From contig AGIQ01000012.1 of assembly GCA_000230935.2 (NCBI GenBank), positions 1-64,000 of the forward strand: a stretch of 64,000 nucleotides of DNA, written 5' to 3'. A program made the position numbers and the translations under genes. The stretch comes from Mycolicibacterium rhodesiae JS60 (lineage in GTDB: Bacteria; Actinomycetota; Actinomycetes; Mycobacteriales; Mycobacteriaceae). Of this stretch, positions 57,538-64,000 are shown one piece after another; position 1 is the first letter of the stretch; each line of letters opens with the position of its first letter. The notes beneath the pieces are model-generated. The model saw only the letters and a program-made list of their open reading frames with translations. It ran no database searches and was not told the origin of the DNA.

Positions 57538-58556
57538 GGCGTGGCTCCCGCTCTGTTCTCTAGTCTGTTGATCAACGTCACCCACCCCTCGACCATGGCC
57601 GTCACCATGACGGTGAGATTCGCAGTCTGTAAGGAGCGATTGCGACCGGCGACCAGGTCGGCGATCTGAGCCGATAGCCGTCGGATCATGGGGCCGAAGG
57701 GCAGGATTGAGAAATACGCGACTGTCAGGGGGTTGACCAACTTGTCGCCGAGGTCGGACTGAGCCAGATACGCGCGACACAGCTCGGCGGGCTCACCGCG
57801 CGTGGGGTCGGGCGGACTCAAGGCGACCAACGCCAGAAAATAGCCAAGGTCCTCACGGGGATCGCCGATGTGCGCAAATTCCCAATCTATCGCCCTTGCC
57901 CGTTTCGACTCGAGCTCGATGAGCACATTCGGCGATTGAAAGTCGCCGTGCACCAACGACAATGGTGCTTCCGGCGGCCGGTTGCGGTCCAGCCAGCTGG
58001 TGACGTAGCGCAGCAGTGGCGCAGGCTCAACCTGTTCGCGTTCCAACTGACGCCATTGATCGATCGCGGTGTCCAGGTATTCCGACCACGAGTGCGGCCG
58101 CTCCATTTCGGCGGGTAGTGCGTCGAGGTCGGTGCTGTGGATCGCCGCGGCGAGCGCACAGGTGGCGTTCGTCAGCTCCGGCCACAGTCTCTCATCGGTC
58201 CGCTTCAACAGCGTCATCAGCTGCTCACCCTCGACGTAGTCGAGGATCATGCTGGTGGTTCCGAGTTCGGATCCATCGGGATCGAAGTACCTTGGTGTGC
58301 CGGCGAGATCACCCGATAGCCGACTCAGCGCCGACAAGAGCGCGAACTCTTTTTGCCGGCTCGTCACGATGATTTGACGGTCAGCAGGTGGATCGCCCCG
58401 CCACACCAGATGCCGCTTCTCAGAGTCGAACACCGCATCGAACTCCGCCATGAGCCTGCTGTAGCCGCCGCTGATCGTCGCATAGCGGGTGATCCGCGCG
58501 CCGGAGTGCCGGGCCGCCAGAAATGCCTCGATCCGATCGCGCTGTGCGTCGGTCAT
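57534..58556 (-). CDS. APH-family phosphotransferase
   Basis: 340 residues, protein-kinase-like fold of the aminoglycoside/choline kinase group. N-lobe SGGYSRLMAEFDAVF and HLVWRGDPPADRQ, hinge MILDYVEGEQLMTLL, catalytic loop SLVHGDFQSPNVLIELE and the metal-binding AIDWEFAHIGDPREDLGYF. In such operons the kinase is thought to phosphorylate a hydroxyl of a small acid or its CoA ester, as in ACAD10/11-type pathways. Antibiotic resistance is less likely given the operon. Confidence 0.87.
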   Translation of the reverse strand: MTDAQRDRIEAFLAARHSGARITRYATISGGYSRLMAEFDAVFDSEKRHLVWRGDPPADRQIIVTSRQKEFALLSALSRLSGDLAGTPRYFDPDGSELGTTSMILDYVEGEQLMTLLKRTDERLWPELTNATCALAAAIHSTDLDALPAEMERPHSWSEYLDTAIDQWRQLEREQVEPAPLLRYVTSWLDRNRPPEAPLSLVHGDFQSPNVLIELESKRARAIDWEFAHIGDPREDLGYFLALVALSPPDPTRGEPAELCRAYLAQSDLGDKLVNPLTVAYFSILPFGPMIRRLSAQIADLVAGRNRSLQTANLTVMVTAMVEGWVTLINRLENRAGATP

Positions 58557-58572
58557 CGACTACCGCCCACGC

Positions 58573-58662
58573 TCACCGGTGCTTCGTCAACGATGGCTCG
58601 TCACCAGCCTTGAGATGACGAAACGCGCTCGGGTCCTCGGCGTCGGCAAAAAGATCAGCCAT
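58573..58662 (-). CDS. Candidate 29-residue leader ORF
   Basis: ATG 58662 has GGAG six bases upstream, and the frame (MADLFADAEDPSAFRHLKAG, then DEP...) closes at 58573, 16 bp before the phosphotransferase start. It is too short for homology. It may be a real small protein, a leader peptide or the trace of a lost gene. Confidence 0.35.
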   Translation of the reverse strand: MADLFADAEDPSAFRHLKAGDEPSLTKHR

Positions 58663-58672
58663 GCACACTCCA

Positions 58673-58699
58673 TTGGTACATCTGACGTATTATGTACAA
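58673..58699. promoter_or_regulatory. TetR-type operator between the regulator and the operon
   Basis: TTGGTACAT (58673-58681) and ATGTACAA (58692-58699) form an inverted repeat with one extra base in the left arm and a 10-bp centre. It sits between the divergent operon start and the TetR gene, the expected position for autoregulation. Confidence 0.55.
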
Positions 58700-58749
58700 A
58701 CTAGCAAGATGGAGTAGCGCCAAGCAACCTCAGTACTGAGAGGAGTCCG

Positions 58750-59418
58750 GTGGCCACAGCAGGGACGTCGGGAAAGGGGGCCAACCGCCAGACCGCCACG
58801 CTCACACAGCCGATCCAGCCAGTCGGGGAACTGACCGCCGACCCGATCGCGGCCATCGTGGAAGCCGCCGCGCGGTGCTTCGCCCGCTGGGGGATCCAGC
58901 GCACTCGCGTCGAGGACATCGCCATCGAGGTCGGCCTTGCCCGACCACACGTGTACCGATACTTCGCCAGCAAAGACGCGATCGTCCACGCCGTGGTGCT
59001 GCGTCAGATCCGGCACCACCACCGGCGATTGGCCGAGCGTTTTCCCCACAAAGGTCCCGCGGCCGACCTCATCGTCGGATCGCTAGTCTGCGGCATTCAC
59101 GACGCAGCCAACGATCCAGATGTGCAGTTCTTGATCGGAGGCGACGCCACGAATGTGACCGCTCGTTCTTTGACCTCCTCACCGGAGGTGCTCGCCGAGC
59201 TGCGCACGCATTGGGTTCCGCTGCTCGAGTACGCACTCGGTCGTGGCGAGTTGCGAGCGGGACTCGACCTCGGCAAGGCTGCGCGCTTCCTGATCCACAT
59301 TCAGCTCAGCTACCTGGCATTGCCGGAGATGGTTCCGCCCCGGGCCGAACTCGAAGAAGATCTTCGCGCGTTCGTACTGCCCGCCCTCATCGCCCCAGAC
59401 GGCGAAAAGCCGCGGTGA
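58750..59418 (+). CDS. TetR-family transcriptional regulator
   Basis: 222 residues from GTG 58750 (AGGAG five bases upstream). A ~40-residue N-terminal tail precedes the HTH: AIVEAAARCFARWGIQRTRV, EDIAIEVGLARPHVYRYFAS, KDAIVHAVV. The ligand domain is helical and specific to this protein. Divergence from the phosphotransferase operon and the operator-like repeat make that operon its probable target; the ligand may be its substrate. Confidence 0.9.
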   Translation: MATAGTSGKGANRQTATLTQPIQPVGELTADPIAAIVEAAARCFARWGIQRTRVEDIAIEVGLARPHVYRYFASKDAIVHAVVLRQIRHHHRRLAERFPHKGPAADLIVGSLVCGIHDAANDPDVQFLIGGDATNVTARSLTSSPEVLAELRTHWVPLLEYALGRGELRAGLDLGKAARFLIHIQLSYLALPEMVPPRAELEEDLRAFVLPALIAPDGEKPR

Positions 59419-59532
59419 ATCAATATCCAGCCAATCCGGAGTGACTCGCGCCGCGTCGAGGCGGGGCGTCACGGCGGTCGGTACCGCGCAAGGCCGCATC
59501 TCGAGCCCTGGGTCCAACGTGCCGGCGTGTCG

Positions 59533-59545
59533 TAGGCTGACCGGC
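59533..59545 (+). promoter_or_regulatory. Putative -10 element, leaderless start of the small membrane protein
   Basis: TAGGCT (59533-59538), identical to the hexamer before ffh, ends seven bases before the ATG at 59546; no ribosome site is visible. Confidence 0.45.
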
Positions 59546-59902
59546 ATGGAACTACTACGCCACGTAGTTGTGCTGGTGCACATCGTCGGGTTCGCCCTCA
59601 CCTTCGGCGCGTGGGCGGCCGAGGCGGCGGCTCGGCGCTTCCGCACCACTCGGTTGATGGACTACGGCCTGCTGGTCTCGTTGCTCACCGGAATCGCGCT
59701 CGCGGCTCCATGGGGGCTCGCGGGAAATGTCTTGAACTACCCCAAGATCGGGGTCAAGTTGGCCATCCTGGTCGTGATCGGCGGCCTGCTCGGCATGGGC
59801 AATGCCAAGCAGCGGCGTACCGGCGATCCCGTCCCACGGCCGGTCTTCATTTCGGTCGGTGTCTTGTCGCTTGCGGCGGCCGGCATCGCCGTCCTCTGGT
59901 GA
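59546..59902 (+). CDS. Small integral membrane protein, function unknown
   Basis: 118 residues with four predicted helices (RHVVVLVHIVGFALTFGAWA, YGLLVSLLTGIALAAPWGLA, VKLAILVVIGGLLGMGNAKQ, VFISVGVLSLAAAGIAVLW). A His in helix 1 could be a ligand. No known family recognised with confidence. ATG 59546 starts directly at helix 1; the frame is open further upstream but that part has no membrane character. It lies 123 bp before pyrH and may be monocistronic. Confidence 0.75.
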   Translation: MELLRHVVVLVHIVGFALTFGAWAAEAAARRFRTTRLMDYGLLVSLLTGIALAAPWGLAGNVLNYPKIGVKLAILVVIGGLLGMGNAKQRRTGDPVPRPVFISVGVLSLAAAGIAVLW

Positions 59903-60025
59903 CCCGCACCAGGCACAACCCGCGAAATTGCCAGGTTCGCCGATAAGGCAGGATGGAAGTGCCGTCCCGACAGTCGTCGGGATGGCACCCTCGTGCCAGG
60001 AGCCCGACTATTCCGGAGGAGTCTG

Positions 60026-60775
60026 ATGGGGGAGACGGCCAGCGGCAACGGCGCCGTGACGCAGGATCTGCGCCCGCGTTTCAACAGGGTGGTGCTCAAG
60101 CTCGGCGGGGAGATGTTCGGCGGCGGATCGGTCGGCCTGGATCCCGACGTCGTCGCCCAGGTGGCCCGCCAGATTGCCGAAGTGGTGCGCAGCGGTGTTC
60201 AGGTCGCCGTCGTGATCGGCGGCGGTAACTTCTTCCGCGGCGCTCAACTGCAACAACGCGGCATGGAGCGCACCCGCTCGGACTACATGGGCATGCTCGG
60301 CACGGTGATGAACAGTCTTGCGCTGCAAGACTTCCTGGAGAAGGAAGGCATCGTCACCCGGGTGCAGACCGCCATCACCATGGGGCAGGTCGCCGAGCCT
60401 TACATCCCGCTGCGGGCGGTGCGCCACCTCGAGAAGGGTCGGGTGGTGATCTTCGGCGCCGGTATGGGGCTGCCGTACTTCTCCACCGACACCACCGCCG
60501 CGCAGCGCGCCCTGGAGATCCGCGCCGACATCGTGTTGATGGCCAAGGCAGTCGACGGCGTCTTCACCGCCGACCCGCGCCAGCACCCGAACGCCGAGAT
60601 GCTCACCGAAATCAGTCACCGTGAGGTCATCGATCGCGGGCTTCAGGTGGCCGATGCGACGGCGTTCAGTTTGTGCATGGACAACGGGATGCCGATCTTG
60701 GTCTTCAACCTGCTGACCGACGGGAATATCGCCCGGGCGGTCGCAGGTGAGAAGATCGGAACCCTGGTCAGCTGA
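60026..60775 (+). CDS. pyrH: UMP kinase
   Basis: 249 residues from ATG 60026 behind GGAGGAG. Amino-acid-kinase fold: NRVVLKLGGEMFGGG, VAVVIGGGNFFRGAQLQQRG, RTRSDYMGMLGTVMNSLALQ, GAGMGLPYFSTDTTAAQRAL and LMAKAVDGVFTADPRQHPNA. It phosphorylates UMP to UDP, feeding pyrimidine nucleotide synthesis. First gene of pyrH-frr-cdsA. Confidence 0.98.
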   Translation: MGETASGNGAVTQDLRPRFNRVVLKLGGEMFGGGSVGLDPDVVAQVARQIAEVVRSGVQVAVVIGGGNFFRGAQLQQRGMERTRSDYMGMLGTVMNSLALQDFLEKEGIVTRVQTAITMGQVAEPYIPLRAVRHLEKGRVVIFGAGMGLPYFSTDTTAAQRALEIRADIVLMAKAVDGVFTADPRQHPNAEMLTEISHREVIDRGLQVADATAFSLCMDNGMPILVFNLLTDGNIARAVAGEKIGTLVS

Positions 60776-60805
60776 TGAGTACCGCGTGCGGTTGAGGAGT
60801 ACCAA

Positions 60806-61363
60806 GTGATTGAAGAGGCTCTCTTCGATGCCGAGGAGAAAATGGAGAAGGCCGTCGCGGTCGCTCGCGACGACTTGTCGTCCATCCGGACCGGGAGGGC
60901 CAACCCCGGCATGTTCTCCCGCGTCGTCGTCGACTACTACGGCTCACCGACCCCGATCACGCAACTGTCGAGTGTCAACGTGCCCGAGGCGCGGATGGTC
61001 GTCATCAAGCCGTACGAGGCCTCGCAATTGAGGGCGATCGAGGATGCCATCCGTAACTCGGACCTGGGCGTCAACCCCACCAACGACGGCAACATCATTC
61101 GCGTGTCGATCCCGCAACTGACCGAAGAACGTCGCCGGGATCTGGTCAAGCAGGCCAAGTCCAAGGGCGAGGACGCGAAGGTGTCGGTGCGCAACGTGCG
61201 CCGTCGCGCGATGGAGGAACTGCACCGCATCCGCAAGGACGGCGAGGCCGGCGAGGACGAGGTCGGGCGCGCGGAGAAGGACTTGGACAAGGCCACCGCG
61301 ACCTATGTGGGTCAGATCGACGAGTTGGTCAAGCATAAAGAAGGCGAGTTGCTGGAGGTCTGA
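60806..61363 (+). CDS. frr: Ribosome recycling factor
   Basis: 185 residues, exactly family size. Core: DAEEKMEKAVAVARDDLSSI, RTGRANPGMFSRVVVDYYGS, VSIPQLTEERRRDLVKQAKS and VRNVRRRAMEELHRIRKDGE. It splits post-termination ribosomes with EF-G. GTG 60806 behind GAGGAG at six bases. Its stop shares a base with the cdsA start (TGATG). Confidence 0.98.
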   Translation: MIEEALFDAEEKMEKAVAVARDDLSSIRTGRANPGMFSRVVVDYYGSPTPITQLSSVNVPEARMVVIKPYEASQLRAIEDAIRNSDLGVNPTNDGNIIRVSIPQLTEERRRDLVKQAKSKGEDAKVSVRNVRRRAMEELHRIRKDGEAGEDEVGRAEKDLDKATATYVGQIDELVKHKEGELLEV

Positions 61364-62259
61364 TGACCGCTCAGCAGCGATTGCCCGTGGCAGACACCGA
61401 ATCCGGCGCCCCCGGTTCCCCGGCGCCGGAGAACAAGAAGACCTCCCGCGCGGGTCGTGATCTGCCTGCCGCGATCGCGGTCGGTGCCGCACTCGGCGCC
61501 ATGGCGATCGGCAGCCTGCTGTTCGCGCCGAGGTGGTGGTTCCCGCTGCTGGCGATCGCGATCGCGATCGCCACCCACGAGGTGGTCCGCCGACTCCGCG
61601 AACACGGCTATGTGATGCCCGTCGTGCCGCTGCTGCTTGGTGGCCAGGCGATGATCTGGCTGGCCTGGCCGTGGGGTGTGGCGGGGACACTGGGCGCCTA
61701 CGGCGCCACGATCGTCGTTGCCATGGTGTGGCGCCTGCTCGGCCAGGGTCTGCGTGAGCAGCCGGTCAATTATCTGCGTGACATCGCCGCCTCGGTCCTG
61801 CTGGCCACCTGGGTGCCGTTGTTCGCCAGCTTCACCGCGCTGCTGATCAGCCAGGACAACGGCGGGGCCCGGGTGTTCACCGTGATCGCCACCGTCGTGT
61901 TCGCCGATATCGGCGGCTATGCCGCCGGTGTGCTGTTCGGCAAGCATCTGCTGGCCCCGGCGATCAGCCCCAAGAAATCCTGGGAAGGACTCGGCGGTTC
62001 GCTGCTGTTCGGCATCACCGCGTCGGTGCTGTCGGTCACGTTCCTGCTGCACAAGCCGGCCTGGGTCGGGCTGCCGCTCGGGTTGATGCTGGTGATCACC
62101 GGCGTGCTCGGCGACCTGGTCGAATCGCAGGTCAAACGCGATCTGGGCATCAAGGACATGGGCACGCTGCTGCCCGGTCACGGCGGGATCATGGACCGCA
62201 TCGACGCGATGCTGCCGTCGGCGGTTGCCGGCTGGATCGTGCTCACGCTGCTGGCCTGA
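61363..62259 (+). CDS. cdsA: Phosphatidate cytidylyltransferase
   Basis: 298 residues. Hydrophilic N-terminus (about 35 residues), then seven to eight membrane helices. The CDS signature is at the C-terminus: SPKKSWEGLGGSLLFGITAS, then LGDLVESQVKRDLGIKDMGT and LLPGHGGIMDRIDAMLPSA. It makes CDP-diacylglycerol, the precursor of phosphatidylinositol, phosphatidylglycerol and cardiolipin. Translationally coupled to frr. Confidence 0.96.
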   Translation: MTAQQRLPVADTESGAPGSPAPENKKTSRAGRDLPAAIAVGAALGAMAIGSLLFAPRWWFPLLAIAIAIATHEVVRRLREHGYVMPVVPLLLGGQAMIWLAWPWGVAGTLGAYGATIVVAMVWRLLGQGLREQPVNYLRDIAASVLLATWVPLFASFTALLISQDNGGARVFTVIATVVFADIGGYAAGVLFGKHLLAPAISPKKSWEGLGGSLLFGITASVLSVTFLLHKPAWVGLPLGLMLVITGVLGDLVESQVKRDLGIKDMGTLLPGHGGIMDRIDAMLPSAVAGWIVLTLLA

Positions 62260-62286
62260 CCCGCCGCAGCAGCGATACTGGACGCA

Positions 62287-63378
62287 ATGAAACAAGAGCT
62301 CGTCTTCTCTGCGCCCCGGCGTGCGCTGCCGCCGCGCCATCTCGCCGACCTGGACGCCGAGGGCCGGGCGGCCGCGGTGGCCGAGCTCGGGCTGCCCGCG
62401 TTCCGGGCCAAGCAGCTCGCCCAGCAGTACTACGGGCGGCTGCTGGCCGACCCGCAGCAGATGACCGACCTGCCCGGTGCGGTGCGCGAGGCCGTTGCCG
62501 ACGCGCTGTTCCCGAAGCTGCTGACGGTGGCCAAAGAGATCGAGTGCGACAAGGGTGAGACCCGAAAGACGTTGTGGCGCGCCCACGATGGCACCACCTT
62601 CGAGTCGGTGCTGATGCGCTACCCGAATCGCAACACCGTCTGCATCTCGTCGCAGGCCGGCTGCGGCATGGCGTGCCCGTTCTGCGCGACGGGCCAGGGT
62701 GGGCTGACCCGCAACCTGAGCACGGCCGAGATTCTCGAGCAGGTCCGCGCCGCCGCGGTGACCTCGCGCGACGAATTCGGGGAGCGGCTGTCCAATGTGG
62801 TGTTCATGGGGATGGGCGAGCCGCTGGCCAACTATGCGCGGGTGCTGGCCACCGTGCGGCGCATCACGGCGCCGGCGCCGGACGGCTTCGGGATCTCGGC
62901 CCGGTCGGTCACGGTGTCGACGGTCGGGCTGGCGCCCGCGATCCGCACGCTCGCCGACGAACACCTCGGTGTGACGCTCGCGCTGTCGCTGCACACGCCC
63001 GACGACGAGCTGCGCGACACCCTGGTGCCGGTGAACAACCGCTGGAAGGTCAGCGAGGTGCTGGACGCGGCGCGCTACTACGCCGATGCGACGGGCCGGC
63101 GGGTGTCGATCGAGTACGCGCTGATCCGTGACGTCAACGACCAGCCGTGGCGGGCCGACCTGCTGGGCAAGAAGCTGCACCAGGCGCTCGGCCCGCTGGC
63201 GCACGTCAACCTGATTCCGCTCAACCCGACGCCGGGCAGCGAGTGGGACGCCAGCCCCAAACCGGTAGAACGTGAGTTCGTCCGCCGGGTGAAGGCTCAG
63301 GGCGTGTCGTGCACGGTGCGCGATACCCGCGGGCGTGAGATCGCCGCGGCCTGCGGTCAGCTCGCCGCCAGCGGTTAG
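62287..63378 (+). CDS. rlmN: 23S rRNA (adenine-C2)-methyltransferase RlmN
   Basis: 363 residues. Radical-SAM motif CxxxCxxC at Cys126, Cys130, Cys133 in GCGMACPFCATGQGG; VVFMGMGEPLANY, ALSLHTPDDELRDTLVPVNN and INLIPLNPTPGSEW-like PLNPTPGSEWDASP follow. The acceptor Cys near the C-terminus is in GVSCTVRDTRG. It methylates A2503 in 23S rRNA and A37 in some tRNAs. ATG 62287 after a 27-bp gap from cdsA. Convergent with the DUF2631 gene, zero bases apart. Confidence 0.96.
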   Translation: MKQELVFSAPRRALPPRHLADLDAEGRAAAVAELGLPAFRAKQLAQQYYGRLLADPQQMTDLPGAVREAVADALFPKLLTVAKEIECDKGETRKTLWRAHDGTTFESVLMRYPNRNTVCISSQAGCGMACPFCATGQGGLTRNLSTAEILEQVRAAAVTSRDEFGERLSNVVFMGMGEPLANYARVLATVRRITAPAPDGFGISARSVTVSTVGLAPAIRTLADEHLGVTLALSLHTPDDELRDTLVPVNNRWKVSEVLDAARYYADATGRRVSIEYALIRDVNDQPWRADLLGKKLHQALGPLAHVNLIPLNPTPGSEWDASPKPVEREFVRRVKAQGVSCTVRDTRGREIAAACGQLAASG

Positions 63379-63633
63379 CTAGCGGATCCAGCCGCGGCGA
63401 CGGCCCCACCAATCGCGGACGGTGGCGGCGAAGACCAAGACCGCGAACACGATCAGCACATAGTCCTCGACGTGGCCGACGTGGTTGCCGCGCAGCATCG
63501 CCAGCAGAAAGAGGGTGACGAAGATGCCGACACCGTGCCAGGTGCTCGGGGTGATCTTGCTCCAGCCCCAGGCGGCCGAGGGAACGTCGGCGGGGTCGAC
63601 CTCTGTGTAGCGCTCCACCTCGGTGCTGACCAT
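63379..63633 (-). CDS. DUF2631 small membrane protein
   Basis: 84 residues from ATG 63633 (GAGGGGAG upstream; GTG 63648 would add five). Acidic N-terminus (STEVERYTEVDPADVPSAAW), GWSKITPSTWHGVGIF, then two helices (VGIFVTLFLLAMLRGNHVGH, then DYVLIVFAVLVFAATV) and the basic end RDWWGRRRGWIR. Known in mycobacteria as DUF2631, with no function assigned. Confidence 0.82.
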   Translation of the reverse strand: MVSTEVERYTEVDPADVPSAAWGWSKITPSTWHGVGIFVTLFLLAMLRGNHVGHVEDYVLIVFAVLVFAATVRDWWGRRRGWIR

Positions 63634-63703
63634 TGCGGCTCCCCTCACTCAGGCCTTGCCGGTAACTATCGGCGTAATTCTGGCACACCGACCCGGCGCG
63701 GGC

Positions 63704-64000
63704 TCAGCCGATCTCGCCGTAGCGTCGCAACGCCTCGGCCCGCTCGGCCGCATGCTCGACGATCGGATCCGGATATCCGGCGGGCCGGCCGCCCTTGAGC
63801 CTGTGGACGTCGACGCTGGCCAGTTCGGGGCCGGCCAGCTCGCGCACCCAGCGCCGCACGTAGGCACCCTCGGGATCGAACTTCTGACCCTGCGTTGATC
63901 GGGTTGAACACCCGGAAGTACGGCGACGCGTCGGTGCCCGAACCCGCACACCACTGCCAGCCGTGCTGATTGCTGGCCATGTCGCCGTCCACCAGCTGCT
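63704..64000 (-). pseudogene. Deoxyribodipyrimidine photolyase, C-terminal part, frameshifted (5' end outside window)
   Basis: From the right edge one frame reads DGDMASNQHGWQWCAGSGTD and continues ASPYFRVFNPIN, the FAD-domain end of class I photolyases. The match then moves to another frame: QGQKFDPEGAYVRRWVRELA and YPDPIVEHAAERAEALRRYG, stop at 63704-63706. One extra C at about 63893 (+ strand; G on the coding strand) explains the shift. Photolyases repair UV-induced pyrimidine dimers with light. The frameshift removes about 60 terminal residues that contact FAD and DNA; a sequencing error is possible. Confidence 0.8.

Noticed and set aside
57534..58556. Aminoglycoside resistance gene
   Set aside because: The APH-like fold is shared by many metabolic kinases; the operon with DUF6285, LLM and SDR points to catabolism.
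61312..63204. A 630-codon open frame antisense to cdsA and rlmN
   Set aside because: Its translation is dominated by Arg, Gln, His and Gly with no domain; it is the antisense shadow of two well-recognised genes in GC-rich DNA.
1..64000. tRNA, rRNA or CRISPR arrays
   Set aside because: No cloverleaf-like CCA-ended segments, rRNA signatures or regularly spaced direct repeats were seen on reading both strands; a covariance-model search would be needed to exclude small RNAs.

Overview
The window is high-GC actinobacterial DNA. Gene content and order point to a mycobacterium, most likely a fast-growing Mycolicibacterium-type species. The backbone smc, ftsY, amt-glnB-glnD, ffh, amidohydrolase, rpsP-KH-rimM-trmD, rplS-lepB-rnhB-DUF2469, yraN-comM-dprA, viuB-like, xerC, M23 peptidase, rpsB-tsf, amidase, pyrH-frr-cdsA-rlmN follows, from memory, the conserved M. 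tuberculosis order around Rv2922c-Rv2880c. Blocks of accessory genes absent from that backbone are inserted between the conserved units. F420-type LLM oxidoreductases, MPT63-like and LppW-like secreted proteins and several apparently leaderless promoters fit the same assignment.

Layout. 1-11.2 kb: the 3' end of smc, a STAS protein, type II IPP isomerase, ftsY, the nitrogen operon amt-glnB-glnD behind a cluster of GlnR-like half-sites, ffh and an amidohydrolase. 11.2-17.8 kb, accessory: two paralogous D,D-carboxypeptidases flank an MPT63-like secreted protein; a complete 1,555-bp IS3-type element with inverted repeats and a 3-bp target duplication sits between the first two genes; then a CysJ-type diflavin reductase interrupted by an in-frame amber codon, an NTF2-like protein and a decayed fasciclin remnant. 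17.8-19.8 kb: rpsP-KH-rimM-trmD. 19.8-26.2 kb: a complete D-glucarate catabolic locus (gudD, permease, LysR regulator, kdgD, 2,5-dioxovalerate dehydrogenase) with shared operator-like elements. 26.2-30 kb: LppW-like protein, rplS, lepB, rnhB, DUF2469. 29.8-35.3 kb, accessory: ROK regulator divergent from an overlapping MFS / 41-aa ORF / unknown / HAD cluster, and an ECF41-type sigma factor divergent from a DoxX-like protein. 35.4-44.9 kb: yraN-comM-dprA, siderophore-interacting protein, xerC, SelO, secreted proteins, rpsB-tsf with a strong terminator.

44.9-59.9 kb is again accessory: LLM oxidoreductase, amidase, a five-gene operon combining a MacB-type ABC unit with an amine/amino-acid permease and a copper amine oxidase, a MarR/methyltransferase pair, a phosphotransferase-DUF6285-LLM-SDR operon joined by 4-bp overlaps and facing a TetR regulator, and a small membrane protein. 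60-63.6 kb is pyrH-frr-cdsA-rlmN. The window ends in a photolyase gene carrying a frameshift.

Three genes look broken: the diflavin reductase (TAG for an expected Tyr), the photolyase (+1 nt) and the fasciclin fragment (about -2 nt). The first two could be single-base sequence errors and should be checked against reads. The least explained parts are the copper amine oxidase/ABC/APC operon, the phosphotransferase-DUF6285-LLM-SDR operon and the overlapping MFS cluster; each is inferred from gene order, not from demonstrated function.
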